DNA of 64,000 bases, taken from assembly GCF_001039355.2 (NCBI RefSeq), contig NW_019776091.1, positions 582,457 through 646,456 on the forward strand, read 5' to 3'. Numbering within the stretch: position 1 is the first letter of the stretch; the number at the start of each line of letters is the position of its first letter. A program made the translations under genes and the position numbers. The notes below the pieces were generated by a model. It searched no databases and was not told the origin of the DNA. It saw nothing but the letters and a program-made list of their open reading frames with translations. Shown piece after piece: positions 9,972-29,362 of this stretch. The DNA comes from Lingula anatina (Eukaryota > Brachiopoda > Lingulata > Lingulida > Lingulidae).

Positions 9972-12961
9972 TTAATGTTGCTTCAGTTTGTCTTTCCGCA
10001 GTGTGTCAATATCCTAAAATACAAAATACACAAAAGATGTTCATTACATATTTCAACTAATCTTAATGTAATTTACTTTGCCAAATTTCTTCTTCAAGTA
10101 AAAATCTGAAATGAAATAATATTACAAGAATGTCATAATGTCACTAAAATCATGCAAAATAACAAACAAACAAAAAATATCATAATAATAAAGAAAGAAA
10201 ATAAACCACTCATTACTTTCTCTCACTATTATGTGCAAATCCTGGATAGGTATTCTACACTCACTATGATGCTGTTTTAACATTATACATTACTGGGGCA
10301 ATGTTGTCTTCCCTTTAAAGGTACATACGAACCGAGCATCGGTGGAGTGTGGATTCCCAGTAACACATGTAAACCACTTCTACTAGATTCTTATATGACT
10401 CAAATAAATTCGACATGCCAAGGGAAAAACTGAATAGATCACTCCATCAGCCATAAAAGACCTTTAGACTGCTCCTTTCTTTAAATTTATGGTTGTAAAT
10501 TTAACCTACTTCCGTGACCTACTTTCCTGCCCCATTGACATACAGCTTAAAATGCCAGCAGAAAAATCTGTTCAAACATCATTTTCGGGTAAAATTATAC
10601 AATGCCTTTTGGTAATTCTCTTAGTTATACTACTTGAAACGATATGCTGGCATTTGGTTGGTTTTTGTGACAAAAAATTGACTTTGTATGCATCTTTAAA
10701 ACAAAATTTCTTTGTGCTTTCCATGGAAAAAAATGGAAAACTGGATGATTTTTCATTCTTAGAATTACCCATGTAATCTACTCCCAGTGTACAATGAAAA
10801 TCCGACTCCTCAGTCAAAGTTTCATAATGATATTTTGACTCCCCCCCCCCCCCCACACACACACACACACACAACTTCATAAATGTTTTTTTACTTGAGA
10901 AAATGACATTTACCTGATAGTATGCATAATGGAGGATACATTGGCACTTTTTGTTAGTTTTCAGGTGAAAATTTTCATGAGAAAATAAGAAAATGAAAAA
11001 TGTGTATTCTACCACCCAATGACTCCCAACTAACAAAAAGTGCCAATGTTTCCTTCATAATGCATACTACAAGATAAAAGTCATATAATCAAATAAAATA
11101 ACATTTATAAAGTTTTGTGGTGGGGAGTCAAAATTTCATGGGGGGAGTCAAATTTTCATTATGAAATTTTGACTGGGGGAGTCAGATTTTCATGTTACAT
11201 CGGTACCATTATCCTGATGTTTAGGCAAAAACACTCCTTTTCTAAACTGTGCCCACTATAGCATTTAATTTTAAAATAACCTACTGTAATCATAAAAAGT
11301 GCAGGAGGGTAGTATAGTAACATTTAAGTATTATTATAATAGTGCCAATAGAAACAAGAATGCAAAATAGATTAGTGCAGAACAAAAAAATGTCACACAG
11401 ACCACCTTTCAATAATCAACTGTTACCTTCCATGCCCCCTCTTAGTTTCTGTATATCCTTTAGTATGAAGAGAAAAACATGCACAGGCAAGTTATACATG
11501 TATATGATATAGTAAAAAAAAAGACACAGGGGCCACACTAGCATATTCATTTTGGACAATTTTTTTATAAAACCTACAATAACAACTGATGTGGAACAAA
11601 TGCATATTTAAACCAACAGTATTTATTATATAGGATTTTGCATAGAAAAATGCAAATAATAAATATTTGTATCCATCACTATTTTTTAATTGATATGGAC
11701 CATCACTATTTAATTGGAGAACAAAAATCCCCTTTCATTGTTCATTTTTCAAATTTTTTTCACTTTACTTTTGCAGAGTGGGTAGTTATATATCTATCCC
11801 TTGCATTTTCATTTCACGAAAATTGAAAATTTTGAGCAGGGGAATGATATTCATTTTTTATGAAAAAATAACATGCCTTTTACGTTTTAACAAAGTAAAT
11901 GTAATATAAGAGAATAAAAATCCCATGTACTGTTGCTTTAAGATTTTCCTTTCCCAATACAAATCATCCTTAACATTTGGCAACATTTTATATGCTAGCA
12001 TGGCCCTGGAGACAAGAGCAGGTTGCACAACAAACATCGTTAATATACAGTATCAGATACATAATTTAGTATGGACAATTGCCATACATATATTGCCACT
12101 TGAGCCTTATATTCAAAGTGAGACAGAAGCAGAAAGTACAAGACAATATAAGAAGGTTTCATTAAGTATGTGATATATGTAGTATTATTGAATGTAAAGA
12201 GAAAGTAAACCGACATACAAAGTTAGAAAAGAAAGGTAATTATATCATTCAAACACGGCAGTACTTGGTGGTGTGCACTGTTCATATCCTGTATCTTTAA
12301 GGCATTGTAAGAGTGTAATGTTTATCCCTTAATATAGTCCATTAATTAAGGATGTGATATTGATCAATGTGCACATGTGAGATTTAAAACTTGGTAATAG
12401 AAAAGATTTTTTTTTAAAAATGAGCCCAAGGTAATAAGCTAACATTTAAGGAGTTGGATTAAAAGGTTGACTTTTTTGCTGCATTTTTAATCACAGTTTT
12501 TCCTAACATAGCACATCTACTGTTATTTGTTTATTGAAAATTATTTTGTCTTGGAAACAAATCCAATGATTTGTACTTACCTCTATCAGGATTCCTTTTA
12601 GTTTTTCATAGGCAATGTCTAGATCATCGTTAATTATTATATGGTCATAAGAACCCTTCTGGTTAGCTGGAAAAGCAATTTAACTGCTAAAAACTGTCAA
12701 TGATATTTTGCATACATAAATTAAATCATAAAAGCTGAAAATTAATCATCATTTATGTCAACCATACTTTTTTAAATGGAATCTGTAAATCATGCTGACA
12801 ATAATAATAATAATAATAATATGCTTTGATAACTGAAAATAATAATTAAAAATGCAAAAATCGATTTGTATGGAATCAGCTGTCTTACTCATAAACATAA
12901 AATCAAACATGAAAGGTATTCATCAGGACTGCCATAGCACATGTGTGATATGCCCTGGCAA

Positions 12962-13012
<51 letters not shown>

Positions 13013-13819
13013 AAATAAAAAAGAGACATACAAAAACCATCACTTCAAATCTTCAGCAGAGCCACATGACACTTAACATATTAAACACGTACCTGAGGCA
13101 TAGTAAATTGTAATTAGGGTCAAAATAAATGTTAATGTCTAATTCTTTAAATACCACCGAGTGTAATTTGGGTTAATTCGGCTAAGTTCCAATGTAATTT
13201 GGCCTTACTGAGTCCAACAGAAATGTTAAACATATGCTGAACATGTTTGTAGTGCTTCTTGTTGCAGCCTCATGCCAAGGGTACAAACATTAAATGTTAA
13301 CTGATCATGCCAGACATTTTTGGCCTTTAACTGTACCCTGAGGTGAAGCGCTCACTGGAAACCTGCCTCTATCATAACCACCATGCCTCTGATAATTCCA
13401 GTAGCCTCTGATCTATAAACTGTCTGCAACACAAATGTTTATCTTGCCAGCAATGGTTTTTTTAATGCTGTCAGCCTAATCATTAAACACAAGTGTGTCA
13501 GAGCATAATAGTTTTGATTTCAGACAAATAAAACAATATGCAGATTTTTGGTGCTGGGCACCAAAACAAACCAGCAATGTCATTCTTATTGCCATTTTGT
13601 ATTACTAATAGATGCATTGGCTGAATCTGCCAGTGGACCTAAAACTTCCTGCTCTGGTGGGGATCTCTTCCATCCTAAGTAAGTTTATCTCACAAGGAAA
13701 ATTCACTTAAAAAATGTTTGGCATGTACCACATTCATATCTGTGACTTGCCCCAGCAGGACATAAATTTCCAGCAAATAATGCTTCAGGGCTTTAAACAA
13801 CCCTTTAAACAACCAAGTT

Positions 13820-13876
<57 letters not shown>

Positions 13877-15068
13877 TACTGGCTTTGGATGAGGTCAATA
13901 TTCTGTTTTGCTAACCTCAAGTAAAAAAAAAAAAAGTGATACTGCAGAGCTGCATTTGGGTCAAGTGTAAGCGTGGCAGATTATGAACACATCCCATGTT
14001 TGACACGGTAACTAATCTCCTAGGTTTTCTTCACAAAATCAAGGTCCTAAACGAATAATTACCATAATCTAGGTCAGCCTGGGCTGTACTTAACCTCTTC
14101 TTTAAAGTTTCATCTGTTTCTGTTCCTCTGCCTTTTAATCTTTGCTCCTACAAGTAAAAAGTACATGTCATTGCTTTCTGTAACTGGAATTCAAATTAAA
14201 AAAGAATTCACTAATAAGAACCCATTACATTGTTTCTTAGCAGCAAGTTTTATATATTCTGTGTTGTAAGATATTTTTCAGAATTAAACAAATAACTCAT
14301 GTTCAAAGGTTTTTCTTTCATGATATAAGATTGTAATTTACACCAAGTTGTGTCAATGAAAACTTCATACTGCATTAGTAGTATGTCAGTCAGATCTTCA
14401 CATTTACATATGTGCATATGGAAATGACATGCAATGTGGCACACTTTAAATATTTAAAGAAGAAAATAAACAAAATGAAAATGAAAAAATTATTAACCAG
14501 TATTTACAAGTGTAGTGTGAAAAATAGAATAAATTTGCCTTTCATTTATGTGTGCTGTGACTCACGGTGACAATAGAGCCACTTCAAACAAACACAGAAC
14601 TTTGCAGAATAAACCATCACATATGGTTTGAGTCATAAGGGACACAGATTTTAATGTTATTAGTTTGATTGGACAGGCATGAATGTAATGGTTGGATGTG
14701 TAAGAATTTTCCATCATCTACAGGTTAAACCTTTAGATAAGTAAATTTTGATGCAGACTTCATTATGTCACATAGCAGTTTTCTGAGATCTACTAGTCCG
14801 AGTAAACAATGGACAAAAAGTTTAACTAAAACACACACACACAAACACGCACACACTATAAAGATAAAAACATAATTCTCACCAGTATCTGCAAGTTTGG
14901 TGGCCGTACAAAGACATATCTTGGATTTAGATTAGTCTTCTTAATGCTTTTCACTCCTTGAAGATCTATGTCCAGAATACATATTCTGCCTGTGCTAGCT
15001 ACATCTTCTATTGCTTTTTTACTGGAAAAAGTGGGATATTTTTCTCAAAAATAATTTAAAGAAGAAAT

Positions 15069-15133
<65 letters not shown>

Positions 15134-18100
15134 AGCACTAATAAACCCCAATCAATTAACCTTATTGCATGAAATAATTATTTGCAAAAATATATCAAGC
15201 ACTGTATTTTCTATTACCACAGTTCATATTAACTTTATATGATAACATAACAATATTAAAATTTCATAACCAGTATGGATTATATAATTATTATAGTGAT
15301 TACAATATTATTTCAAACAAGGAAATTACTTAACTAGCTTCATAAAAACCATTTAAGTATGGTTATTTTTGGGTGCTAAAATGCATACTGCACAGAAAGT
15401 TAATAAGCTGTCTAAAATAAGAATCTGATCTCAAAACCTTTGAAAAGGTCACATGTATGTACGGCATCCTTTTAGATAACCTTTATGCAACATGTAAATG
15501 GCAAGTTCCTCAGAGCATTAATGTAAACCCAGAAAGAGCTGCTCAGACTGAAGTAATATTTAGCCTTAGACTGCATTCACTGAGGCAAACTTCAGCTTGC
15601 AACCAAAAATTCTGTTCAACCTGTTTTTCTAAATATTTGCATGCAAATCCACCCAAAAAAAATGGTTTACTCATTTTCCAAACATGGAAATAATCAAATT
15701 TACAAGTTTTTTTTTAATTTGTTCGTGAAAAATGTTAATGAAAATTCTGGATCACCAAGGTCTCAGAAGACTTCTGTGGAAATTTCCTGGAATACATAGG
15801 TTTCTGCAAGTGCAGAATATTCTAGATACATCAACACTTACCTAGTTCCATACAGGTTCATGGAAAATTCTGCATGCTCTACAAACTCTCCATTACTGAT
15901 GGCTTTTTCCATCTCTTCTCGTGTCACAAAATGATATTCTGAAATAAATTATTATATATTGGTTGAGAAAGAATACACAGCAAATGATCAGGGATATTTT
16001 ACAGACTTTAATCAATATTCAAACAAGACCAGTCTCTTTTTTTTGAAGAAATTGTATTAAAATTCTAATAACCCTCAAAGGTTGTTGTTCCAGTGCTAAA
16101 ATAATAAGGGTGCATTTTCCATAGCTCTTTTCATTTGGTATGATGAAACATCAAAAACGCACCAGCATACTAGTATATGTCCATACTCAATCAACTTTTT
16201 GACTGAAGCCTCCACTGGGCTTTGTAGAGATAAAAGTGATAATCAAGACAGAGAGAATGCTGTAATCAGAGATTATTGGTGGAATGGAATAAATATACAC
16301 TAAGGGCTCAACAACCTCAAGGAAATCCAATGAATTTTAAATACTATTAACATGAGCACATAAGTTAAATGTGTTCGGTAGAATAATGAAAAATTTTGCA
16401 ATACCTCTCCCATTTTGTTCACCTGGGCGTGGTTTTCTTGTTGTGTCTGGAATGAAAAAAGATGATTAACAACTTTGTGTCATTTAAATCATATCTTTAT
16501 CATTATTTATTTACTTATCTATTCATTTATTATTCTTTTTGCAAAATTAGCTCAAATTTTACTTTACTGTCAGGCTTTAAAACAATCCTGGGCTATTAAG
16601 CACTGCAGTCAATCTCCCTAAGTATTTCAATACAGATATGTGATCCACATATATTTGGATACAGATATGTGAAAAGATCCTTAGCAGTACAGCTGTACCA
16701 ATATGCTTAAAAGGTTCTAGCTAGCTACCAAAGTATTATTCTACAAGGGATGTTACGCTCTATCACATCACACCCTATCACTTCATTATTCTCTCTTGCT
16801 CCACAAGTTTGCTTGCTGCTGTTAAGGCACCATTTTTAGCCTTAATTCTGATTTAAGTTGTGAGATCTGAAATACTGTTACCCCAGTTTTGCTTAGGTTA
16901 TAAGAAACTATTAACCAATCTAAGGACTTTCTTTTCAACATAAAGCACACTTGCTAACATTTATCTGTGGGAATGCAGTCATAGGAACAAAAATAGTAGT
17001 GAAACAGTGAAACTACTACATTTGGCTATTGTCACAAGAGCATCATTAGTCTGAATACCCACACATTGGGTGATGGTAGACCTGCTATGATTCTCACTCG
17101 GGGTAGTAACCAACAGAATAACCCATCTTTAACCAGGTCAGTAAGTGATTACTATTATCAAACACCAGTGAATACAATTCCCTTGGAACCATGAACAATC
17201 TTATTGATAATAAGCATACTGCACATAACCTCAGTCCAGCTAAACAACAACCAGTTAAGGAAAAAAAAAACAGTTTGGGCTTTTTATATTGAGAACTATT
17301 TGTTGCAAACAATTACAGCAGTAGACCTGTTTGTCAACTGGACTAACTTGACTTCATCCTGAAGGCATTTTTTCTCACTCCCTGAGTAAAAGACTGAAAC
17401 TTTCACCATGTCTGACAGCTTAGCCCAACTTACGCGATATACTGAATGCAAAGCAGTCCTCATATTCTTTCATCAGTCTTTTCACCAAGGTGCTCTTTCC
17501 ACTTCCTGATGGACCACTGAATACAACTGGTCGAAGCTGCATGGCAACAGAGCTGAGACTTCGTACAATGCCTGTGGCCAATTTGACACCTAAAATGTAA
17601 TGAGGAACATGTGAAATTAGACAACTAATTTGTCAGACAATAAAAACCCATTTTCAAAATGTCCCAAAGTCATATTTTTGGTGTCTAAATTTTCTGTAAA
17701 GCTACTTTCATCTTTCCAAATCCAGACCTTGAAAAATGGTAAAACCTTACTAATAAAAAAGTCAACTTAAAGTGTCAATATTCAATTCTAAGATGCACAG
17801 GAAGACACTGCGGTCTAACATATATATTTAAATTGCTGCTTATGTGCTTACCTCAGCCAGTGTGAAAAATGAATAATTTCAGTGTATACCTCCACTATTT
17901 ACAACACTGTTCAATAATTACACTAAAATGTTTAACCTTATCAAATTAAGTCTTCTCAACTTTAACTTATCTCTGATCATTCCAGCATACAAATAGAAGA
18001 AATTTGAGTTGGAACTTCTACAACCTGATTCTGATGTTCTACCTATATTTGCAACACAATATATGTATTCAATATATTTCTCCAATTATACAAAAAGGCA

Positions 18101-21100
18101 TCCTGCCTAAAATCTGATATCTTTGCATAGTGCCACTAATTAAATATTTCTTGTGCTGGTCACCTAATTGCAGCTGCTTGGCTACAGTTGCTATAATTGG
18201 CCTAGTTAAAATATCCAACCTGGCCTGTTCCCATATCGTAAAATATAAACACATAACATGTAGAAACATAAAAGAACATAACTTCTGAACATAACTCTGC
18301 AAGTCACACTATGCATATTTAATTTTTGTCAATTAAATCACCCTCCACCAATGATATATTTACTAAAATGACTGTACATATTCATTTTCTATATGCTCAA
18401 AGTAAATCATCTTTTATAACAAAGCTTTATAAGCTAGGATGAATAAACCTACATCACTGACCTGCTCCAAATTCAGCAGAAGCAACACATTAACAGACAA
18501 CTCCCGTTTTGATCATTAATATTAAAAGTCCAGCAATCAATATCAACAGCAAGCTATATCACAAGCATGTGATAACGTGAACACCAAACAGCTCGGCGAT
18601 GAACCCATAACAAGTTTGAAGAAAACAGTTTCTACAGGTGTCTGAATCATGTTAATTGGACTAAAAATTTGATGAATCTGTACTGTATGGGTTTAGGCTT
18701 ACATGTTTGCTTAATTTTTGAGAAAACTTTAAAATACTTCTTTTTAACAATGCAATATAACAAAACATACATAAAAATCTAATAATTATATTCAAATCAA
18801 ACATTAGATTTTTACATTTCTAAAGTGGGAATGGAACAGCAGACACAAATGATAGAAAATGTAAAAGAAAATAACAGCAAGGAAGTGAGAAATACACTTC
18901 ATAAACATCACCTTGAAGCATCTCAATTTTCACGAAAGCAAAAATTATACCTATTTCATACCCTGTGCTAAAGGATCATGAGATATTGACAAAATGAAAA
19001 ATGCCTCACTTCAACTCGATTCAAACAGCTTTAGGGATTAGAACTTTTCACTTCATAAGATAAAATAAATATTCTGATGCTTCAAAAATTTCCCAAGAGA
19101 GCTTAAACTGAATAAATTTATTAACAATGGAGGAAAGATGACTGGAGAGCTTGTGGGGAAACTTAAATGTACTAAAAACATCCCAAAGTCTTTTATTTCT
19201 TTGTCTTCCAAAGCTACTTATCTTTCCCAATTCAGACCTTAAGAATGATAAAACTCCTCGATAAAAATACACAATGTTGATATTTTCTTCTGAAATTATT
19301 TATTAATAATGAAATGAAATTATTTATTTATAGTTAAAAATAAAATTACAAATGGTAAGAAAGCGAATTCAAGAGTGGATCAAACAATTAATTATCAAGG
19401 AAAAATTATATTTGGTACATAAATTCCACATATAATACCCTGAACCTAAAATATAAATAATAAAACTGAGCATTTAACAGTTAGAATATTATAAATTTGA
19501 CCACAAACATGCACATGTAGATGCAATAAAATAAACCACACTGAATTTATTAACATCTATATATATCTTTAACAATTGACATGACTTAACTTTATTTGGA
19601 CCCATGGTATGTACTAACTAGTAGAGCATGGGTGTACTAATTGGATGATTACCTTAAGTTACTGCTCAAGTAATTAAGTGAAAAATATTGTAAGTATCAG
19701 TTTAATTTATTTAGCATTCAATACTGCATACAGTTTTGTCCTTATCTTTTAGAAACAAAATTTTATTTGATTCCATCGTTCTAGAACAACTACGCTGCAT
19801 GCCCTGTCAATAAATGGAGTATAAAACATACAATAATTGATACCGAGTGAACCACTTTCTTGCCTTTTGATCCTGATGAAGATACAAAATTAATATCTTG
19901 AAAGAGAGACACCTAGATTTGACAGTATATTAACACAATATGGTAATTCATTTAAATGTAGACATAAAATTTGCAACTGAAGGGCTTCATTTAAGTAAAA
20001 CCAGCTCCACTTCATGACAAGACATATATTTACACATATGGTTTTATTCAAAAGAAAGTGAATAATGAAAAGAAACACTTTTGTTGACACTTTCACCTAT
20101 TTAAAGAGATAGCAACAATACAATACATTCCATTTAACCACCAAAGCAGCACTTAATGCAATTATTCTGGACCCTGTCCTTGCCATCACACCACCTGGAC
20201 CTTCATAGATGGCTATACCTCTTAAGAGGTCAATACAAAAAATAAAACTTTTTAGTATTAAAAAAAAAAACATGGACTAACTTTGAATGTCGGAATGGAT
20301 TCATAAACCATTAGTAAGTATTGGGGAATCATCATTTTACCCCAGAAAAATCCTTTTTTTGACCAAAACTAATAACTGTTATCCCTTTAACCTAGGCCCA
20401 GATATGCTATTTCTTAGCATGTTTGCTGTGACCACATAGTGCCAGTGGTAGATTAATATAAATGATAGATAAATGCAACAAATCTCAAAATATTTCTAAA
20501 CAGGCAGTGCTCTCTCAAGAACATGAACACACTAAAAACAGCTGGTTTTATTTATCTACTGTTGTTCATTGCACTGCAATGGTCACATTTCAAATACTGT
20601 GTGTATACATACTAATTTCTACAATTCTGATTTAGGGTTAAGCTTCAGAAAAGTAGTTCATCCCTTGAGTTATGTACCAAGAATATTAAGTGAAAATATT
20701 GTTGGTAAACAACAATTTCCATAATGAAGAAAATTAACTACTTTATTCTTAGGTCTAGCTACCAGTATATATATATCAGAGTATTAGATGCAAAATGCCA
20801 TGTATTTTTTCATATTTTAATTAGAATTTATAGTGACCAGATCTTGCAAGGTTCAGGTCAATGAGTTCATTATGGTTTCTCCACATGTTATAGCAAATTA
20901 AAGGTTAAATGTTTTATAAAAATAAAAAAATAAATCAAAGAATTAAAAAAAAAAAGGGAAGGACACAGGTAGTGGTGAAATATGGAGTCAAGCAGATGTG
21001 TATATGTCAGCTTATATCACCTTAAAACATTCATGAAGTGCTCATATTTTTGCTGTTTCAATAAGGAAAGAGAAAATACAAAAATATGTGAAATGATAAA

Positions 21101-22135
21101 ACCACTAAAATATTCAAAGTCTCACATTTTGAAACATGCTCCAACATCATTAAATAATGTTATGAAATCATCTTAAAACTGTGATAGGCAAATGTCCATT
21201 GACTATCACTTACATGGAGACTGGAGACAGTCTTAAAATTATACACTGGCTATTACACCTGATACATATGCATGAAAGAGTTGTGTAACACTCTTTATTC
21301 TGATGTCTGCCTGCATATCACAAAATGGATACTACAAGTACTTGTATTAAACACAAAAACTCTGTGTTCTGCATGCTTAAACAAGAAAATTGCCCTAGTG
21401 CAGATACCAGTACATATTCCTCTCCAACCAGGATTAAATTAACTCCACTCCATTGTGTCCAAATTTGGTGCTATCTCAAGCATGGTAAATTTGACCACCT
21501 AAAGGCTAAACTGCTAAAGTGGCAACCTTATCTACCTGTACGTGTATCTTAAAATCTTAAATAATTGTTGTTCCTACTAGTATATTATTTACTAGAAGTT
21601 ATTTGGGATGAGAGGATAGCTATACTACTTAACTAGCTCAAATCAATAAACAGACAAGTAAATCAGATCCTTTTAAGTACTGTATGTAACCACTTTTATA
21701 ATGAAACAATTACGGAATAAAATACAAGTTTATTAAACTAAAATCATGCATTGTTAGAATTTAAATGTTAAAACAGTCAACTAAGCTAGTTAACACAGTG
21801 CAGGCTTGCATGCATTGCCGAACATAAACGAAGCTTGTAAAAGTTACACTTAGTACTAGAGATACAAAAGCTTAATTAAATTACATAAATTACATAAACC
21901 GAGTTTCAAAAAAAAAAAAAAAAAATAATAATAATAATAAATATAATAAAATTCAATGACTGCATCAACCATATAAATTTACCCTGAAAGTAACTAAATA
22001 TCCCCAACACTGTTATCTAATATGATACCTATAAAAATAGCAGTACAGAAACAATATCGATCATTTGGACAACTCTCTCACCATATAAGTCACCAGCAGT
22101 GACTGCCGCCTACCTGTTCGAAGGTTGGTGACCAT
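9972..22135 (-). CDS. GUK1: Guanylate kinase (222 aa), eight exons
   Basis: Phosphorylates GMP to GDP with ATP. Minus-strand exons in gene order: 22114-22135 (ATG at 22135), 17434-17589, 16405-16446, 15842-15938, 14883-15021, 14063-14147, 12581-12666, 9972-10013 (TAA 9972-9974); 669 nt in frame. The P-loop GPSGSGKST is at residues 33-41. The GMP-binding part [13 protein letters not shown] follows, then the YHFVTREEM and FVEHAEFS lid region, ILDIDLQGV, and the C-terminal helix LEQRL...AQADL. Compared with the human enzyme there is an extra basic N-terminal stretch (residues 1-23, no acidic residue) before a second Met at 24, close to the usual cytosolic start. The last exon is only 14 codons ([13 protein letters not shown]). 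Large AT-rich introns carry several repeats. Confidence 0.95.
10788..11200. mobile_element. Foldback element (413-bp palindrome) in a GUK1 intron
   Basis: The outer arms 10788-10830 and about 11157-11200 are inverted copies (TACAATGAAAATC... against ...GATTTTCATGTTACA). The inner arms 10919-10957 and 11030-11068 are 39-bp inverted copies with few mismatches (sharing TTGGCACTTTTTGTTAG). The loop is 72 bases. A C-tract and (CA)n at 10841-10873 interrupt the left arm. No coding capacity. Read as a foldback-type or long-hairpin MITE; no target duplication was confirmed. Confidence 0.75.
12961..13018. repeat. (AAAT)n microsatellite
   Basis: About 13 tandem ATAA units in a GUK1 intron. Confidence 0.95.
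13821..13874. repeat. (TA)n microsatellite
   Basis: About 27 TA units in a GUK1 intron. Confidence 0.95.
15072..15129. repeat. (TA)n microsatellite
   Basis: About 29 TA units immediately upstream (in gene sense) of the GUK1 exon 14883-15021. Confidence 0.95.
16983..17076 (+). repeat. Dispersed repeat related to the BECN1 intron MITE
   Basis: Shares GGAACAAAAATAGTAGTGAA, then TTGTCACAAGA.CATCAT and the run up to TTGGGTGATGG, with the reverse complement of 24505-24597 (and 31744-31842). Lies in a GUK1 intron. The terminal repeats seen at the BECN1 copy are not evident here. Confidence 0.6.
17590..22113 (-). other. GUK1 intron 1 (4.5 kb)
   Basis: AT-rich intron with gt donor at 22113 and ag acceptor at 17590. 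Apart from the TTAA MITE at 20101-20390 I see only short homopolymer and trinucleotide runs. No reading frame of interest. Confidence 0.7.
20101..20390. mobile_element. TTAA-flanked MITE, copy 2
   Basis: Begins TTAAAGAGATAGCAACA and ends TGTTATCCCTTTAA. It shares the internal GGACTAACTTTGAATGT and TGGATTCAT.AACCATT segments with the copy at 1567-1911. Shorter (290 against 345 bp) and more diverged at its ends. Lies in GUK1 intron 1. Confidence 0.75.
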
Positions 22136-22462
22136 CTGACTTCCTGTTGTCAACGTAGATGTTCCGCGGGTGTTTTCACGTTTCTCAATAGCGTACCCAT
22201 TTACGATGATTACCTCAAACGTGTTGTTCTATCTATATTTATGATTTTTGTGTTTTCAATTCAAGGAATCGGCAAATTTGTCTCTATCTTTAATTTTGAT
22301 TGACCAACGAGAGTTAATTTTGCGCTTTCATCTTGTAAAAAAATGCTCTAACGACACACGATCTGTTGCGACAGTCTTAACAAACGCATGCGCAGATGGG
22401 ATGTAAATATTGCGGCTGACGGCAAGGAAGTAAAAATCATGTGAAGGGAAGGCAGACCAAAA
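22136..22462. promoter_or_regulatory. Bidirectional promoter region of GUK1 (-) and BECN1 (+)
   Basis: Only 327 bp separate the two divergent start codons. No TATA box is evident. CGCATGCGC at 22385-22393 matches the core of an NRF-1 palindrome, a common element of divergent housekeeping promoters (10 of 12 consensus bases over 22383-22394). The BECN1-proximal part, from 22217, is repeated in front of the second BECN1 copy. The GUK1-proximal part is not. Confidence 0.55.
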
Positions 22463-28356
<5,894 letters not shown>

Positions 28357-29084
28357 AAAAAAAAAAATGGGTATTCTGAACACTCATTTTATCATTTTTA
28401 ATCCAGTATATGGACTTCTACATTTTTCTCAGTAAGAAACTTCTTATTATCAGATCTATGATCGATAGTGTCTTTTGTGGTATTTGATGGAATGTCAAGG
28501 ATTATGGCCTGTTAATAAAATTCGGCATTACTGAAGGAATTGGAACTTTACATTTAGTAATGCTGTATAATGGTTTGCTTCAGACATGAAACCATTTTGC
28601 AATATATTTGTCTAGCCAAAGACTTGCACATCTCCCATTTACAAAAGAAAAAAAATGTGATTGGTGTGGTAACATCTCTTACTAAGATTTCTATTTCAAG
28701 GAGTACATTATAACAGTTGTCTTTTTGTGGAAGGATAAATAAAAAGGAATGGACCTGTGAGAGTCCAATTTGGAATAAAAAACAATTATGATATCACAAA
28801 GCCTGTGTATTTTATAATATTGATGTTGATTTCAAACAATCATTAAAGGTCAAGGAATTTTATGTGAAAAAATAGACATCCGATATTAAAGGTTGTACTT
28901 TAAGTTGGCATTTGCATTAAATGTTTTATACGTTGTATAGTAATTTTTTTTTATTTTTGTTACCTATTCATTTATTTCATTGAGAATAGGGAACAGGAGT
29001 TTTGTATGGGTAACAAGGATTACTGACAACAGCACCGGTGTGACAGGAATTGTAGGCCGCTAGTTTAAGTTCTAATTCGTTATG

Positions 29085-29276
29085 GATCGACCTAACTTGC
29101 TGGGGGTTCACGCTGAATTGCTATCAGCTCAATGAGCTTAAATGTCTGTCACGCCTACCGAATCAGCTAGGGGGTAAAGATAATTACCCCCTAAAAGCTT
29201 TACTAGGCGTGACAGACATTTAAGCCTGTTACGTTGATAGCAATTTAGTGATACTCCCCAGGGAGATAGATCGGTC
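29085..29276. mobile_element. Foldback/MITE palindrome, downstream of BECN1 copy 1
   Basis: Arms 29137-29156 (CTTAAATGTCTGTCACGCCT) and 29205-29224 are perfect 20-bp inverted repeats. Outer parts (GAATTGCTATCA / TGATAGCAATT, CTGGGG / CCCCAG) and an inner hairpin (AGGGGGTAA / TTACCCCCT) extend the symmetry. No coding capacity. Repeated at 36383-36574, and a deleted relative lies at 36830-36893. Confidence 0.7.
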
Positions 29277-29361
29277 AAAATATACTGTATGTGGGAATGG
29301 TCCCTTATATGGAGGATGGACAGGTGCCGTACAAGCCATGAATCTGATAGGTCACGCTCGG

Positions 29362-29362
29362 N
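29362..29362. other. Ambiguous base (N) at the joint of the tandem BECN1 copies
   Basis: The only non-ACGT base noticed in the window, inside the filler between repeat unit 1 (22217-29352) and unit 2 (29370-36650). It suggests a contig join or low-quality closure here. Confidence 0.9.

Noticed and set aside
10572-11036. 154-codon minus-strand frame
   Set aside because: It lies across the foldback element and its C-tract. It reads low-complexity sequence (poly-Gly and Cys-Val runs) and has no splice context.
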